From Toxonevra muliebris (Eukaryota; Arthropoda; Insecta; Diptera; Pallopteridae), in the NCBI GenBank assembly GCA_963691655.1, contig CAVNUY010000006.1:248001-312000 (forward strand): a stretch of 64,000 bases of DNA, read 5' to 3'. The notes beneath the pieces are model-generated. The model ran no database searches. It was not told the DNA's origin and saw only the letters and a program-made list of their open reading frames with translations. Below, in pieces: positions 1 to 11,952 of this stretch (position 1 is the first letter of the stretch; each line of letters begins with the position of its first letter). Both the position numbers and the translations under genes were made by a program.

Positions 1-1278
1 GAAACAAAGCGAAAAATAGCAATGGAAATCAGTTCGTAATGCAATGCTCGCAAGTCCAGTAACTTGCAGTCGTTGCGCATGCCAAGCGAACAGTTCAATC
101 GTATACGTTGCTCTGGATGGTATTTTGGCGGTTCATCTTCTTTCTTTGGCTATTTTGGTGGTGGTTTTTAATAAAAAAAAGAAGCGGAAAGCGTAATTTT
201 TCATCAATTATTTTTTTAAAATGCGAAAAAGTTGTTGTAGACTAATTTGATTTTTTGCAACATATCGCGTCGAGCTCGCATATATTCTTTAAATTATAAA
301 TATGAGTCATAAATATGTTCGCTTCTTTTTTTTTTTAATTTAACCGAAATTCGCTACAAAAGAGAACCTAACGTCAACATTGTGTACTTACATTTGAAAA
401 ATTCTTTTCGTACCAAAAAAACTATTAGAAATTGCCGAAAAACTATTGCTGTGTTGAAATTTTGCATAAAAAATCACTTATAAGCATCAAATACACAAAG
501 TAAGCTCGTCAAATGTCAAGAACTGAGTGGTCCGTAATACCCCTACAAAAATGGTTCCTAATTCCCCGAAGCACTTTTTTACAATATGGCTGCATATAAG
601 TAGCACAATGCAAAATTTCTTGTCTGTGTCGAAGGCTTAAGGTTTCGCGTATATTATGAGAATATTTACCTGAGTTGGTTCTCTAAAAGTATGGACAAAT
701 TAAATGAAACACAAAGTGAAAAAAAAATTTTCTAAGTATCAAATTTCTATTTGCTATAGAAGCGAAATAATTATACGTGTACACAAGCCGAGTACTGAGC
801 GAAAAAAGAGCTGAGGGGAGCTGATAACAGTTATTTGTAACTGTGAACCATTACTAGGGGAAAAAATATGACGGGAAAAAACATTTCTTCGTGGTCCACA
901 ATACCGCAGTCTCCCCTATGTAAAATCTTTTTTTTCGCAACATCTTAAAACCCAGACTTGAGGGAACAGAATTATAGTAAATTTCGTGACCAGAGAATTG
1001 ATGTATGAGTTTAATAGTGTCTTTAAACGAGTGTTCGATACAAGTACGTACTTGTTACCTTTTCCCGGTATTTTCGATGGCAGCAATTATGAAATTAAAA
1101 ATTGTACGAAATAGGTAAATTAGATGAGATACACATTCAAGTTCTTTTAAAAAAAATTTGGTTTCAAATTTCATCAACTTTTGGAAAATATTAAATACCA
1201 TAATGAAAATAAATTATTATTTTGCACTTAAAAATTATCACACAATAATGGTTGGTACAATACGTTAAGTGAACTTAC
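1..1278. other. probable PIP4K intron, no exon seen
   Basis: This AT-rich stretch lies downstream of the fourth PIP4K coding exon (the gene is on the minus strand). I looked for the next expected exon, which should carry the family's KGST and DREAS motifs, and did not find it on the minus strand. The likeliest reading is that this is part of a long intron and the remaining exons lie outside the window. No other coding signal or clear repeat was seen. Confidence 0.5.
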
Positions 1279-2151
1279 TTGTGTATGGTTAAACGTGAGC
1301 TGAATACATTGCGCATAACAACAAAATAATATTGCACGCTCTCAACAGTTATCCTATACATACCCAAATATTGCGGTAAAAGAGTTTTGCCATGCTTTTC
1401 AACGACATACTATGAAATCAAAACAAAAATTATTTTAACTTAAATCTGAACGGAATGCAATGAACACATCGTACACTAAACATAAACTAAAATGAAATTA
1501 AATTACTGGGCAGAAAAATATAACTTACTGGATGGTATTGCTTCAAAAAAGCATGCATTCTTTCAATTTCTTCAGATGTTAAACTTTTTATGATAAAAAA
1601 TTTATCATAGCTTTGGTAAAATTGTGCTCCTGATTTTCCAGAAGATTCAATACGTAATGGCTGTGAACGCGTAAGTGACTCACGGTAATCAACATCATCC
1701 ACACCAAAACGTTCACGCAAATTCCGAAATACAAGTGGGCAATATTCTTTGACTTTAAAATGTGATGGCATATTTTCTCTGAAAAAAAGAAAACATCCTC
1801 AATTTTGCATAAAAATACTGACTATTTATTAAGCATTGCTTACTTATTAAAGAGATGATTATCTACTTTAATTTTAGAATATGCGCGGAAATCGTCAGGC
1901 AAAAGCATCACAGGTATATTAACATGGCTCAATTCATTTATCTACAATAGGGGGTAGAACGAGGGAGTAAACTTTGTTAGTCATAAATGTATATAAGAGG
2001 TAATTGTACTTACAGTATGATTAATGCCCCACATGAAAACGCTCAGTATGGGTTCATTTGCGCGGAAAAGCTTTACTTTTTGATGTTTTACACGAAAATG
2101 TTTCTTTTTCAGAATACGTGGCTGCGAAGAAGACGACATTTTCTTGTCCAT
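1279..2151 (-). CDS. PIP4K: phosphatidylinositol 5-phosphate 4-kinase, first four coding exons
   Basis: PIP4K phosphorylates PI5P on the 4-hydroxyl to give PI(4,5)P2 and acts at the plasma membrane and on endomembranes. Four exons join in frame: 2014-2151, 1844-1941, 1529-1778 and 1279-1409, with GTAAGT or GTAAGC donors and pyrimidine-rich AG acceptors. They encode about 205 residues. Recognisable family blocks, in order, are [65 protein letters not shown], the [10 protein letters not shown] block with the ATP-binding lysine, and the [16 protein letters not shown] strand. The start is the first ATG after an in-frame stop; a second ATG follows four codons later. The family is about 400 residues, so roughly the N-terminal half is present. 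It reads as intact, unlike nearly everything else here. Exon boundaries are mine, by eye. Confidence 0.93.
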
Positions 2152-3384
2152 ACTATTTTGATTGTTGTACACACCAAATTCACTTCTTCCACTTAATTAA
2201 GCAATAGATTTTAACGTTATTTTAATGTGAGAAAACACACTGAAAAGAAAAAAGCAAATTCTATGTTCAAATTAGCATAGCTCAGATATCATATATTATA
2301 CGCTGCCAACGCAATAATGTATCTCTATTTACAGTAACACGATATTAAGGCATATATAAACATAATATGAAAATGATACAGCCAAGCTTAGCACAACTTT
2401 TATGCCGAATTAAATAGGTTTGAATAAAAATATTAAAGAAATTATAGCACTGTTTCAAAAGAGTCTATAAAATATTTTCGATCTTAAGTCGAGTTAGGCT
2501 GTTTCCCATTTTTACCACAGAATACATTTCTTTGAGCCAGACAAAACGTTCCAATCTAGGCAGAATATATCCGAAAATCAAATACTTATATTTTAAGAGC
2601 ATATCAAAGGTCATACGTTGACACCTCGTGTGCAGTTTTCACCACTTTTGGAAGAGACAGCCAAAATGCAATAAATTAATATAAAGAAAGTGTAAATATT
2701 GTATTTTTAACAAAAAAAAATTTTTGTTTGAGAATTATTTTATTTGAAGCTGAGTTTTCAGATTTTTCATAGAAAAGAAATAGAAAGCTCAATAAGCTTT
2801 GGTCGTCTTTCTTAAATGTGGTGAATAATTTCTTACGAGGTGTTAACTCATAACCATCGATATGCATAATGCTTATTTCCAAAAATAATATAAAAAATAG
2901 TCCATTAACAAGCACTAGAAGTAATCAAAAAGAAAGATTATGTCAGAAAAATTCCCACTAACATTAAAATGTTTAAAAAACGGTTTGGCCGATATCCTAC
3001 TTTTATAACTAGAGGTTTTAAACTATTTGGAATTTATCAGCTCTATCACTAATTCTGACAAAACTCCCGACGGGAAATGAATTGCCTTCACGAATACGAA
3101 ATAAATGGTATTCCTAATTCCAATGAATTCGAAGAAAGCTGGAATGAAAAAATCAGCTGTTTTGTGTTAAAAGGAAGAAGGAAAAGTATTAAAAATTTTA
3201 AATAAATATAAAAATTAATCAAAAAGAAATGTTTTTGTGCAATAAGCTATGTATACAAATAATTGGATTCCATGGCAGCAGCGGTATATTGAAAAGAGGA
3301 AAAGACGAAGTATCAAAGCCGAAACTTAAAAATGGGGCACAAGCTGTTAAGAAATGCTTGCGATCTTCTTAATACGGGCAATCA
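2152..3384. other. PIP4K upstream region, no gene recognised
   Basis: This holds the presumed 5' untranslated and promoter region of the PIP4K gene followed by AT-rich sequence with no recognisable gene. A short piece at 3038-3075 is shared, inverted, with 10453-10487 and is probably one end of a small transposon. No TATA or initiator element could be assigned with confidence. Confidence 0.4.
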
Positions 3385-3965
3385 ATCGTGAGCCTGCTGA
3401 TTTCTAATATCACTATATTTACTGACAGTCAGGCTGCAATGAAGGCAATATAATCTAAAATAATTAAATTAGAGATTATAAAGAAATGTCGTGCTTCACT
3501 GATGGCCATTGAGCACCACAAGGTCACTCTCTGCTGGGTTCCTGGACATAGCAATATTGAAGGGAACGAAATAGCAGATGAATCGGCCAGAAGGGGCTCT
3601 GAAATGGACATTAACGAGGCGGATACCTCTATACAATCTCCGATGTGTGAACTATTTAGGAAAGTAGACGAGTACACCATAGCGATGTCAAATACTGTAT
3701 AGTTTCACGGGCCTTGTGGCCAAGGTCAGGTAGGAAGAGGACAAATGTCCTCTTAGGGCACAACAAATCTGCAGTACGTCTGCTCACAAGAAGTCATAAC
3801 TAAATATTGTGCTATTGCATTAATGCTCCAACGGTGGTGTATTTCCACGAGCAGACTGTGCAGAAGTTGTTTTGATAAAGAAGAGACAGAATTGATTCTT
3901 CACTTTCTATGTCAATGGCAATTACATGAGGGCAATCGCAATGGACAATTAAGTCTCCGAGTGGA
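3385..3965 (+). pseudogene. non-LTR retrotransposon fragment: RNase H domain and C-terminal zinc motif
   Basis: This is a dead 3' fragment of a non-LTR (LINE-type) retrotransposon ORF2. The first part reads ITIFTDSQAAMKAI, then an in-frame stop, then VTLCWVPGHSNIEGNEIAD, which is the end of an RNase H domain: the DSQAA aspartate and the GHSxIxGNExAD motif are the active-site region. A frameshifted stretch corresponding to the usual LLxGHxxSAVRLL helix follows at about 3720-3800. The last part reads CRSCFDKEET followed by a HFLC motif (the Cys/His cluster that follows RNase H in these elements). No endonuclease or reverse transcriptase lies upstream, so the copy is 5' truncated. It resembles the tail at 21.5-22.4 kb, but I cannot say they are the same family. 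Confidence 0.75.
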
Positions 3966-6183
3966 AGTGCGGGAAATTATGGTAAGCGCCATTTTTTCGA
4001 AAATTGTTTTTTGATCACAAATAAATCTTGAGCACCAGGCGCACCTTTCTATCGTTTCATATGTTTACATGTACGCGTGATTGCAGAATTATAGTAAACG
4101 ACACTTTGAACACAACCAGCTTTATCATGTGAAGCTTTAACAGTTTCCTTGAGCTAAAAAAATAACTTTTAATAGTTTTTTTTTCTTTTACGCAGTTACA
4201 TTTGTCAGCAGAACTTCTATTTAATAAAAATTTTGCAAAAATTGTTAATTTTGGAAGAAAAAAAAAGTTAGGTGAATCATGGCGCAAAGGTATGATAACT
4301 TTAAATATTTATTAAATTGTTGCCAAAATGCAATATTTTATAGGAAAATCAACCAAAAAACAAATGCAATTTGTGTGAAAAATTTAAGCTAAGGTCACGG
4401 GCAGAGAAGAAGAATATCAGATTAGAAAGAAATTACTTTTACAAAAATCATATTTTGGACAAAGAAAATTCAAAAAAAGCTTTTTAGGATTGATCAATCA
4501 AAAAGCAAAAAATTTTAATAAATAGTTTTAGAATAAGAAGTCTAATTTCAATTACATCCCTATTCAGAGTATTTCTTTGTGACTGATTTTAAATTAAAAT
4601 ATTTAATAGATATTTTAATTTTTAGCCATTCAAATAAAAAGTTCGAAGATTCTACTGCGAACGAGACAAGTTGCAAAAATTAAAAAGAAAAAATTATTTA
4701 TCGTAAGCGCCTCAATACTTCATGCTTATTACAAATTAATGATAGCGAAAAATATCGTAAGCGCCATAAGTTACGTACAAATCTCAAGGTATTTTTTAAA
4801 CCGTTTAAAAAAAAAACACAAAACAGAGTCTCCTGAAAAATTATGAATTTGTCGTTTACGATAAATTGACGATCATGGCTCGATATTCGCACACGCCTTC
4901 CAAACCTAACCTGGAATGGCATAATCAACGATGTTGAAAGAAATGAAACGGAGCTTGAATATTTTGGAAACGAAGCTTTGTGCAAAGTGAATTAAGGTGG
5001 AAAAAAGGAGGCCAATATTGATTTTTATGAAAGAACGCAATTTCCTGGCACCAAAATGTACCCAAGACTGTTTGGCTGTTTGGTTTGAATTCATTTTTAT
5101 TAAATTAATACTAATATTTTATTTATGCATTTAACATTGACTTGAAAGGTTCAAATTTGATTGGACCTTCATTCATACCTTCATTTGCTATCATTAACGA
5201 AGCCAAAGTTTTTGAAAAGGCGACTATGTTTGGAGTTCCTCCCTTATGAGGTTACCTAATATAGGCGGTCCTCAGGACAATCGAGTCTACGGCCCGAGAC
5301 CGACCCAGGAGAAATTCTGGCCAAGGATCTTCGACGTGGAAGCAGTCGCTACAACAACAACAACCTAATATTGGTGATATGTGAAACACACTTTGTGCAT
5401 ACTCTTCTTCTTATTGTCATTCAAACAAGTGTGTTGTGCTGCCAGATATATCTTTTTGCTATGTTGAAAAAATATTTGAAATGCAGTGTTAATTACAACA
5501 AAAAAAAAAAAAATAAATTATTTACATTGCATACATTCGTAGAAAACTCCTCGTTTTTGTTAATAACAAAAAAAAAATTAGATTCCATACATTCGTAGAA
5601 AACTCCTGGTTTTCGGCAAATGGAAAAATAGTACGCCGTCTATCGGAGTACGCCGATGGTACTTCGGTCGGCCGAAAAGTACGCATTTTGTTCTAAAAAT
5701 TACGTCCCGGCAACGCTTGTTGGAACATTTACTTAGAAATTATGCACAAATAATTAATAACACAGTGTGACAAAAAACAAAAATTTGAATATACTTTTTT
5801 CGAGGCTTACACCTGTCGTAGGTCTAATCAAGCAGAAAAAAACTACATACTCAGAATTTTCAATTGACTCAGATTTCAATTGGGAGTTGTGATCGTCGGA
5901 AGGGACGGACGTTCCCATCGATCTTTTTTTCTGTGGTCTAGTTCACTTTTTTCTAAATAATAATAAAACTATACTTAATAATCATACAGACACGCCGCGT
6001 GTGCCTAACAATTAAACGCAAACAATTTAAACAAATCCAACAACATATAAAGACATTTACTCACAATAAAATAAATAATCACAATAATAACGGCAAAACT
6101 AAACACAGCAATAGTTCAACAATACAACAACAACCAAAAACAGCAATCAAAAAAACATAGTGGAACTGCATTGCCGTTGATTT
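3966..6183. other. AT-rich intergenic sequence with a GC-rich block
   Basis: No gene is supported. A GC-rich block at about 5215-5370 stands out from AT-rich surroundings and ends in a CAA trinucleotide run; it looks like a piece of older transposon but I cannot name it. A second small GC-rich patch with CGG-containing inverted words lies at about 5628-5690. CAA-rich simple sequence also occurs at 6118-6150. Confidence 0.4.
5526..5612. repeat. short direct repeat, period about 57 bp
   Basis: The word CATACATTCGTAGAAAACTC occurs at about 5529 and again at about 5586, both followed by a T-rich stretch. It is a local two-copy duplication of about 30 matching bases; its origin is unknown. Confidence 0.7.
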
Positions 6184-6361
6184 TTTTTCCTTCCTTTCCC
6201 ATTCGTTGGTGCTACATGCGGTCATAGTCGGCATTGATAAAGTGAAATTCATTGTGGTAAAGGCATAACACTTACCACAATGCTTGTTTTTCCTTCTATC
6301 AATGCTCTATGAGTGCATTCTCTGCCTTTTCTGTCTTGTTTTAATTTGTTCAGTGTCGTAA

Positions 6362-7085
6362 ATGTCGGACAACTTTCGCATAGCTTTTTGCAATATTAGC
6401 GGACTCAGAGCAAATTTCTTCTCTGTATTTGCATTTATAAACCTCCATAAGCCCCATATAATGGCACTGGGCGAGACCCAAGTTATATGAGGGTGCAGAT
6501 CCACTGGACTTCCACATACCCGGATATCGCTTAGTGCCATTATTTTCTCCCCATAGGGGTCTTGCCCTCTTTATAAATCAGGAAGTTGCATACCAGTGCC
6601 AGGAACAACTCTACATGACGGATGCTGAGTTTAGCTCCATGTGGGTTAAACTTAGCATCCAGTCACATTTGCTGCACTTCTGTTTTCTTTATAGAAGCCC
6701 GAATTCAGATAGGAATCTTACTTTTAATAAGTTAGACTTCCTTTCTGATTCGATTGGTTCTATTTTGCAAACATATCCGTGCAGTGAAATTGTTGTTGCT
6801 GGAGACTTTAATGTTCACAATTCAAATTGGCTACGCCACACATCACCCGAAGGCTTATATGTTGAGCTTTTTGCCGAGTCGAACTGTCTGAGTCAATTAG
6901 TGACTGAACCGACGCACATTCCGTGCATCGTAGGCCAAGCGCATAACATCCTTGACCTGTTTCTTACTTCCCATCAAGACAAATATGATGTAAGTATCCA
7001 CGCACCTCTTGGAAATTCGGACCATTGCACCATTTTAGCATCCTTTCCATACTCTAGAATCCATAACACTTTGCCAATAGCCCCA
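6362..7085 (+). pseudogene. retrotransposon endonuclease domain (broken)
   Basis: This encodes the N-terminal nuclease that nicks the target DNA for target-primed reverse transcription. The start is the ATG at 6362 (MSDNFRIAFCNISGLR). The reading proceeds to GETQVI and then a TGA; a +1 shift restores ADPLDFHIPGYRL. Later landmarks are LYRSPNSD, the catalytic GDFNVHNSNW block, LVTEPTHIPC and the GNSDH motif with its catalytic histidine. The domain is therefore complete in content but split by one frameshift. A further frame change occurs after about 7130. Confidence 0.82.
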
Positions 7086-7104
7086 AAGCGATTAATGTGG
7101 CTTT

Positions 7105-8341
7105 ATGGAAAGGCAAATTGGAGTGGTCTTAATAAATTTTTTTGACCACTTCAATTGGAAATTGTGCTTTCTCGATAAAAGCATAGAAGCCAGTGCTAAA
7201 ATGGTAGAAGAAATTATTTTATTAGGAATGCGATCTTTCATTCCTAATAAAATGGTTAACATTAAACCAAAAGATAACTCGTGGTTTAATGCGACTTGCA
7301 GATCGGCAGTCAGGTCCAAAGAGGCTTCTTTCAGGAACTGGCAATCTTACAAGAATGCCAATACTGAACAGTTGCGCAAGCAGGCAAGAAATCGCTGTAA
7401 TGCCATATTAAGGCGCGAAAAGTTTCTTCACGAACAGCGCCAGAGGCAAAAAGTCTTACAATTCCATAAGGATAGTAAGAACTTTTGGTCATTTGTAAAG
7501 AGAGTAAAAAACCAAACGACTTCGTCAATTCCAACTCTTTTTATAGGTGATCGCCTCGTCACTAGCTCGGTTGATAAAGAATCTTTTAGCTAGCATTTTC
7601 GCAGAGAACTCTTCTCTGCCAGATAACAATCAGTCACTACCCGTTATCGAACCTGTATCTTGTGCTATGCCTGAGATACACTTTCGAACACGTGTAGTTA
7701 AAAGAGTGCTTGCGAATCTCGACATCAATAAGGCTTCGGGGCTCGATGGCATTCCAGCCCATGTATTGCGAACATGCTCGTCAACACTGGCGCGACCGTT
7801 ACGCAATCTTTTTAACATTTCATACACTGCAGGTGTATTTCCCTCTTGTTGGAAAGTTGCAAACGTTCAGCCTTTTCCTAAAAAGGGCAAGACTATGGAC
7901 CCTGCGAATTACCGCCCTATCGCAATTTGTTCTACACTGGCCAAGGTCATGGAAAGTGTAGTAAACTTTCACTTGGTCAAGTATTTAGAGCGAAATGAAT
8001 TGCTTAATGACCGCCAATACGGTTTCCGCCGTAATCGCTCCACGGGCGATCTCATGGCGGTTCTCACCGAGAACTGGAACCATAGTGTCCATGGCTTAGG
8101 TGAGAGCAAAGCGGTTGCTCTGGATATTTCCAAGGCGTTTGACCAAGTGTGGCACAAAGCACTGGTGTCAAAACTGATTGCGTATGGGGTCGGCAATAAC
8201 TTCACCCGATGGATCACGAGTTTTCTAGGTGACCGCTCTATCCGTGTTGTGATAGACGGTGTTACTTCGGAGGCTCGTGCCATTAATGCTGGAGTGCCGC
8301 AGGGCTCGGTCCCTTTTCCTTATCTTTATCTTTATCAATGA
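7105..8341 (+). pseudogene. linker and first half of reverse transcriptase (broken)
   Basis: A lysine/arginine-rich linker with WFNATCRSAVRSKEASFRNW lies at about 7280-7345. A frame change at about 7550-7590 leads to the reverse transcriptase fingers and palm: NLDINKASGLDGIPAHVL, FPKKGKTMDPANYRPIAI, ERNELLNDRQYGFRRNRST, the first catalytic block LDISKAFDQVWH, and NAGVPQGSV. These are conserved RT blocks 1 to 4 in the right order. The LSP that normally follows PQGSV is replaced by low-complexity coding, and the frame changes there. Confidence 0.85.
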
Positions 8342-9259
8342 CCTTCTGTCATTGACTAGATATCCCATTCACTCCTTTGCAGGTAACAGCACCATTTGTC
8401 ATTCATACACCTGCTCAAAACGCCCTAACTCTTTGGAGATTGAGAGTAAACGGCATGATATGAATGGCTCACTCAATAATGATCTCCAATCAATCTACGA
8501 GTGGGGTCACGCGAACAGAGTTGAATTCAACGCGCGTAAGACCCAATGTTGTTTGTTATCCCACAAACGAGTGCCCCAACCCTCTGTTAACCCCCTGGTT
8601 ATGGGTGGGGTGATTATTGCGGAGTCAGAAACTCTTGATGTTCTGGGCATGTCCATCCAACGTGACGTTCGTTGGAATAATCATATTTTTGATGTGTCGA
8701 AAGAAGCAGCCAGGTGCATCGGCTTTCTAAAGCGGTGTAAGAAATACTTCACTCCGTCTGATATCCGCATGATCTATAACACCTATATCCGCCCCAAAAT
8801 GGAGTATAATTCGCACCTATGGGCAGGAGTTTTATGAACGCAACTAGAGTTCCTGGACCGTATTCAACATCGGGCGATAAAGCTATAGGAGACAGTGGGG
8901 TTTCCAGCTCTATTGACTCCTTGGAACACCGTAGAAACGTGGCTTGTGTGACTCTGTTCTACCGGTATTTTCATGGTAAATGTTGCGCTGAGATACGGAA
9001 TTTGATTCCACCAGTTCATGTGTTCACCAGAACTACTCGAACTGCAAGCGGTAGTCATGCATTCCACGTGGATATGGTACCCCAACGCACCACGCATTAC
9101 AGAGATAGTTCTTTTCTCTGCCGTACCGCGTGTATAATAAGCTCCCTGCAACAGTTTTTCCTGACTTTTGCGACTTTTTCTCCCTCTTTCCTCCTGCCAC
9201 TAATCTATCTTCATTCCTCAATCAACGCAATGCTTCGCATTTATAGGGGTACCCCCTGA
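8290..9259 (+). pseudogene. reverse transcriptase active-site half and C-terminal region (catalytically dead)
   Basis: After a frame change the reading continues with FIFINDLLS and then the position of the catalytic aspartate pair, which here reads FAGNST: both aspartates of the expected xADD box are gone. Downstream blocks are WGHANRVEFNARKTQC, VLGMSIQRDVRW, GFLKRCKKYFTPSD and MEYNSHLWAG, typical of the thumb of CR1/Jockey-group enzymes. A stop and frameshift follow near 8836, then SLEHRRNVACVTLFYRYFHG, LIPPVHVFTR and TTHYRDSSF. The ORF ends near the A-rich tail. Confidence 0.85.
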
Positions 9260-9287
9260 GTGTTGATTGCCTAAATAAAAAAAATTA

Positions 9288-10120
9288 AAAAAATCTGGAC
9301 TTAGGGCTGAAAAACCCATTTTTGATAGGTTAAAGCATATACTTGCCCGTAACTTTATTTTTATTCATCCGATGAGTAAGTTTTTATAATTCATCCAAAA
9401 GAAGACATTTAGCTGCTTACAATGATATATAAATTGGTAATATATCTTAAGAAATACCAGAGTTAGAGGGCAAAATATAACGAAAATTTAAATTTTTTAT
9501 ATTTTTTCAATTTGAGTGGTGTTTTAAACGACTATTTTGTTTACCAGTGTACATATAAATGTATAATTAAATAAACAGCATTTAGTTCTGTTTCCAACAT
9601 GTCAAAATCCATTGAGGTTTGACTGAGATATTCGACTTCGAACACCGTATACTGCAAAAAAATCCATATATTTTTAAGTTGCTTTTTGTATTCTTAAATA
9701 GTTGAAGTAATACTCGTCTACAAATACTTACATTCTACGTATTGAAATTTTTTGGGTAGTCAAATAAAAGAATTAAATAAGTCATCCACACCTGAATAGT
9801 TTTTAAAAATTTTTAGCTAGTAGGAAACAGAATTGAAAGCAGTTTATTTTCATATACTCTGATTTATACACTGGTAAACAAAATAGTCGTTTAAAACGCC
9901 ATTCTAAATTAAAAATTGTAAAAACTTTTTCGATTTTCCTTATGTTTTGCCCTCTAACTCCGGTATTCCTTAAGATATATTACCATTTATATATCATTGT
10001 AAGCAACTAAGTGTCCTCTTTTGAATGAAATATAAAAACTTACTCATAGGATAAATAAAAAAAGTATATGCTTTAACCTATCAAAAATGGGTTTTTCGGC
10101 CCTAAGTCCAGATTTTGAGG
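9288..10120. mobile_element. foldback element with inverted repeats of about 250-310 bp
   Basis: The left arm starts with ATCTGGACTTAGGGC at about 9291 and runs to about 9590; the right arm is its inverted copy at about 9830-10115, ending in GCCCTAAGTCCAGAT. Shared words include GGTTAAAGCATATACTT, the CCAGAGTTAGAGGGC / GCCCTCTAACTCCGG pair, and AAACGACTATTTTGTTTACC. The arms differ by scattered substitutions and small indels. The central spacer is about 220 bp and non-coding. This is a non-autonomous foldback or long-TIR MITE. The left end sits directly against the A tail of the preceding LINE, so one may have inserted at the edge of the other. Target duplication could not be assigned. Confidence 0.85.
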
Positions 10121-10680
10121 GTCAATTTAAAATTCTGTGTATGCAGTTTTTTCTGCTTGACTATACCTACAATTTGAGCTATGTCTCGAGGAAAGTATAT
10201 TTTCACTGTCAGACAGTGTAATTGATATTCCTTCCATTTTGATACGACATATTTTTAAAACGTTGTTTTCCTGTTTATCTTCACTTTTTCTGCTCTCGAC
10301 GCACTTCAGCATTCGTACAAAATCATCACTAAAAACTGTAAAGGTTCTATTTCATTCAGAATCAATGATGTAAATCTCCAGAATTTCGATATTTTCGGGG
10401 AAACGTCCTGGCCACAACGGAATTAAAAATACGAATTGTTCATTCGTAGCTACGACGGGAGTTCCGTCGGAATTAGTGATAGAGCTGTATTTTACTATTT
10501 TTTATGTATTCGGAGCTGATTTAAAACTAGACCTGACCGACTATAGCAAAGCTTCTTAACTTTTGTTTCAAAAACATTGAAGTTTAAGTATAAGTGCGTG
10601 CAGTAAGAAGATTATAGCATTTACTATAAAACTAAATTCTTTTAAATGTTGACTTAAACAATTTTTGTTTTATATCACAG
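10121..10680. other. intergenic, contains a short dispersed repeat end
   Basis: No gene is seen. Positions 10453-10487 carry, inverted, the sequence also found at 3038-3075 (CAGCTCTATCACTAATTC and the adjoining CTCCCG word), suggesting two copies of a small transposon family. Confidence 0.45.
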
Positions 10681-10689
10681 ATGGTTCTC

Positions 10690-10885
10690 CGTTACGTCCT
10701 TTTAAGTATTTTATTTGTATGGAAGGTACCACGCGCAAAAGCTACCATATTCCGCCCAATAACTATTACCAATATACCGTTTTCACACACTTTCACTTTC
10801 TTCGTTGCTATGGTTCCTCAGATATTCCCCTTCCAAGCATTTAATTTGTATGGGAGATGCCACGCTCACTCATTTTTATAACATT
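10690..10885 (+). repeat. dispersed repeat module, TATGGGAG-GCCACGC type
   Basis: The sequence contains AACTATTACCAATATACC, then TATGGTTCCTCAGATA, then TTTGTATGGGAGATGCCACG. The same ordered words occur in diverged form at 14300-14400, and the first words again at 11505-11580. These are copies of one non-coding dispersed family of the kind that litters fly genomes. The class is not known to me. Confidence 0.55.
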
Positions 10886-11499
10886 TAATGCAAGAGTTGG
10901 TGGGTAATTCCCACTTTCACAAGCCAAAAAAATAAATTTTGGAAGAAATAGCACTTAAAGCCTCTCTTTAAGCTTAACAAGTTTTTTTCAGACATCAAAT
11001 TCGTATCTGTAGAAACAAAGAAAAATCTTAATAGATCCTGAAGACGATGTGATGGGGAAAAACTGAGTACGTAGTGATAATCAGTGACCTTCAATTACTA
11101 TAAAACAGAAAGTTGAAATCTTGTTGCAAGCTGTTTTTTGATTTGATCAAAATAAAATTTTTTAAAAGAAAATATGGTTTCTCTATAAGATAGGAGGGCT
11201 AACTTTTTGTCACCCACATAATTATTTTGAGATTAAGGGGTTCAAAGTTAAAACTTGTTTGAAAAAATACAAAAAAAAAGTGATTTTTTTGCCTATTTTC
11301 AATCATAACAGTAATGTGGCTGATACTATTGGCACGTTTTATACGTTAAAATTTTTGTCTAACTCTCATCTAAAATATGCAAAAATTCAATGTGTGAAGT
11401 ATGTGCTCTCACGGTACTATTTTTTGAATTTTACTATCTACATGAAAAATTGGGGCTAATCGAAAAAAATCATTAGGATATTCAGGTCGTTTAAAAACG

Positions 11500-11700
11500 A
11501 CACTTTACCCAATATCTACTATCAATATACCCCTTTTGCATACAAACTGTCATTGTCTTCCGAACTATGGTTCTCTAGATACCACATCCACTAATTCAAA
11601 CCTATCCATATTTTACCCATAAAATTCTATTGACAAATCACATTTTCATTCGACATCCGATAATGAAAATTCAGGTTATATGAAAAGAGCTTATCCTCTA
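11500..11700 (+). repeat. dispersed repeat module, second part
   Basis: The stretch with CTATCCATATTTTACCCA, AAATTCTATTGACAAATC and AATGAAAATTCAGGTTATAT is repeated as a diverged copy at about 14525-14645. Together with 10690-10885 it appears to be parts of a single interrupted or degraded repeat copy. Confidence 0.6.
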
Positions 11701-11952
11701 ATCGTAAGTGCTTGCATTGAAATGTGTCTAATCCTAAATTATTATGTCACAATACAGTAGAATACGCAAATGCAACACACAATTTTTCGATAGAATCTTG
11801 AAATATTGATGGTATGCCTCGCCTTTGTGTCCAATCTAGTCTATATAGGACATGAAACTTTGAGTTGAAAGCATAAAACCTTTTACCAAATTTCATTGAA
11901 AAATATTCAGCGGGATCCCAAGTAATAGCATACAAGTGAAAAAAAACTTGAC

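Larger units (their letters stand above)
6184..9290 (+). mobile_element. non-LTR retrotransposon of the CR1/Jockey group, dead copy with poly(A) end
   Basis: The element encodes, in order, an apurinic-type endonuclease, a linker, a reverse transcriptase and a C-terminal region, and ends in an A-rich tail at about 9274-9290. Coding reads across several frames, with at least one stop and four frame changes, and the reverse transcriptase active site is mutated, so it cannot move itself. The 5' boundary is uncertain; I place it near 6184 because the sequence character changes there, but no ORF1 was found. An 11-bp perfect hairpin stem (6250-6260 with 6272-6282) lies in the presumed leader. Clade assignment is from the general look of the endonuclease and thumb motifs and could be CR1, L2 or Jockey. 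The 3' end abuts a foldback repeat. Confidence 0.85.

Noticed and set aside
1900..2200. Plus-strand open frame at 1987-2196
   Set aside because: It is the antisense of PIP4K exon 1 and has no motif of its own.
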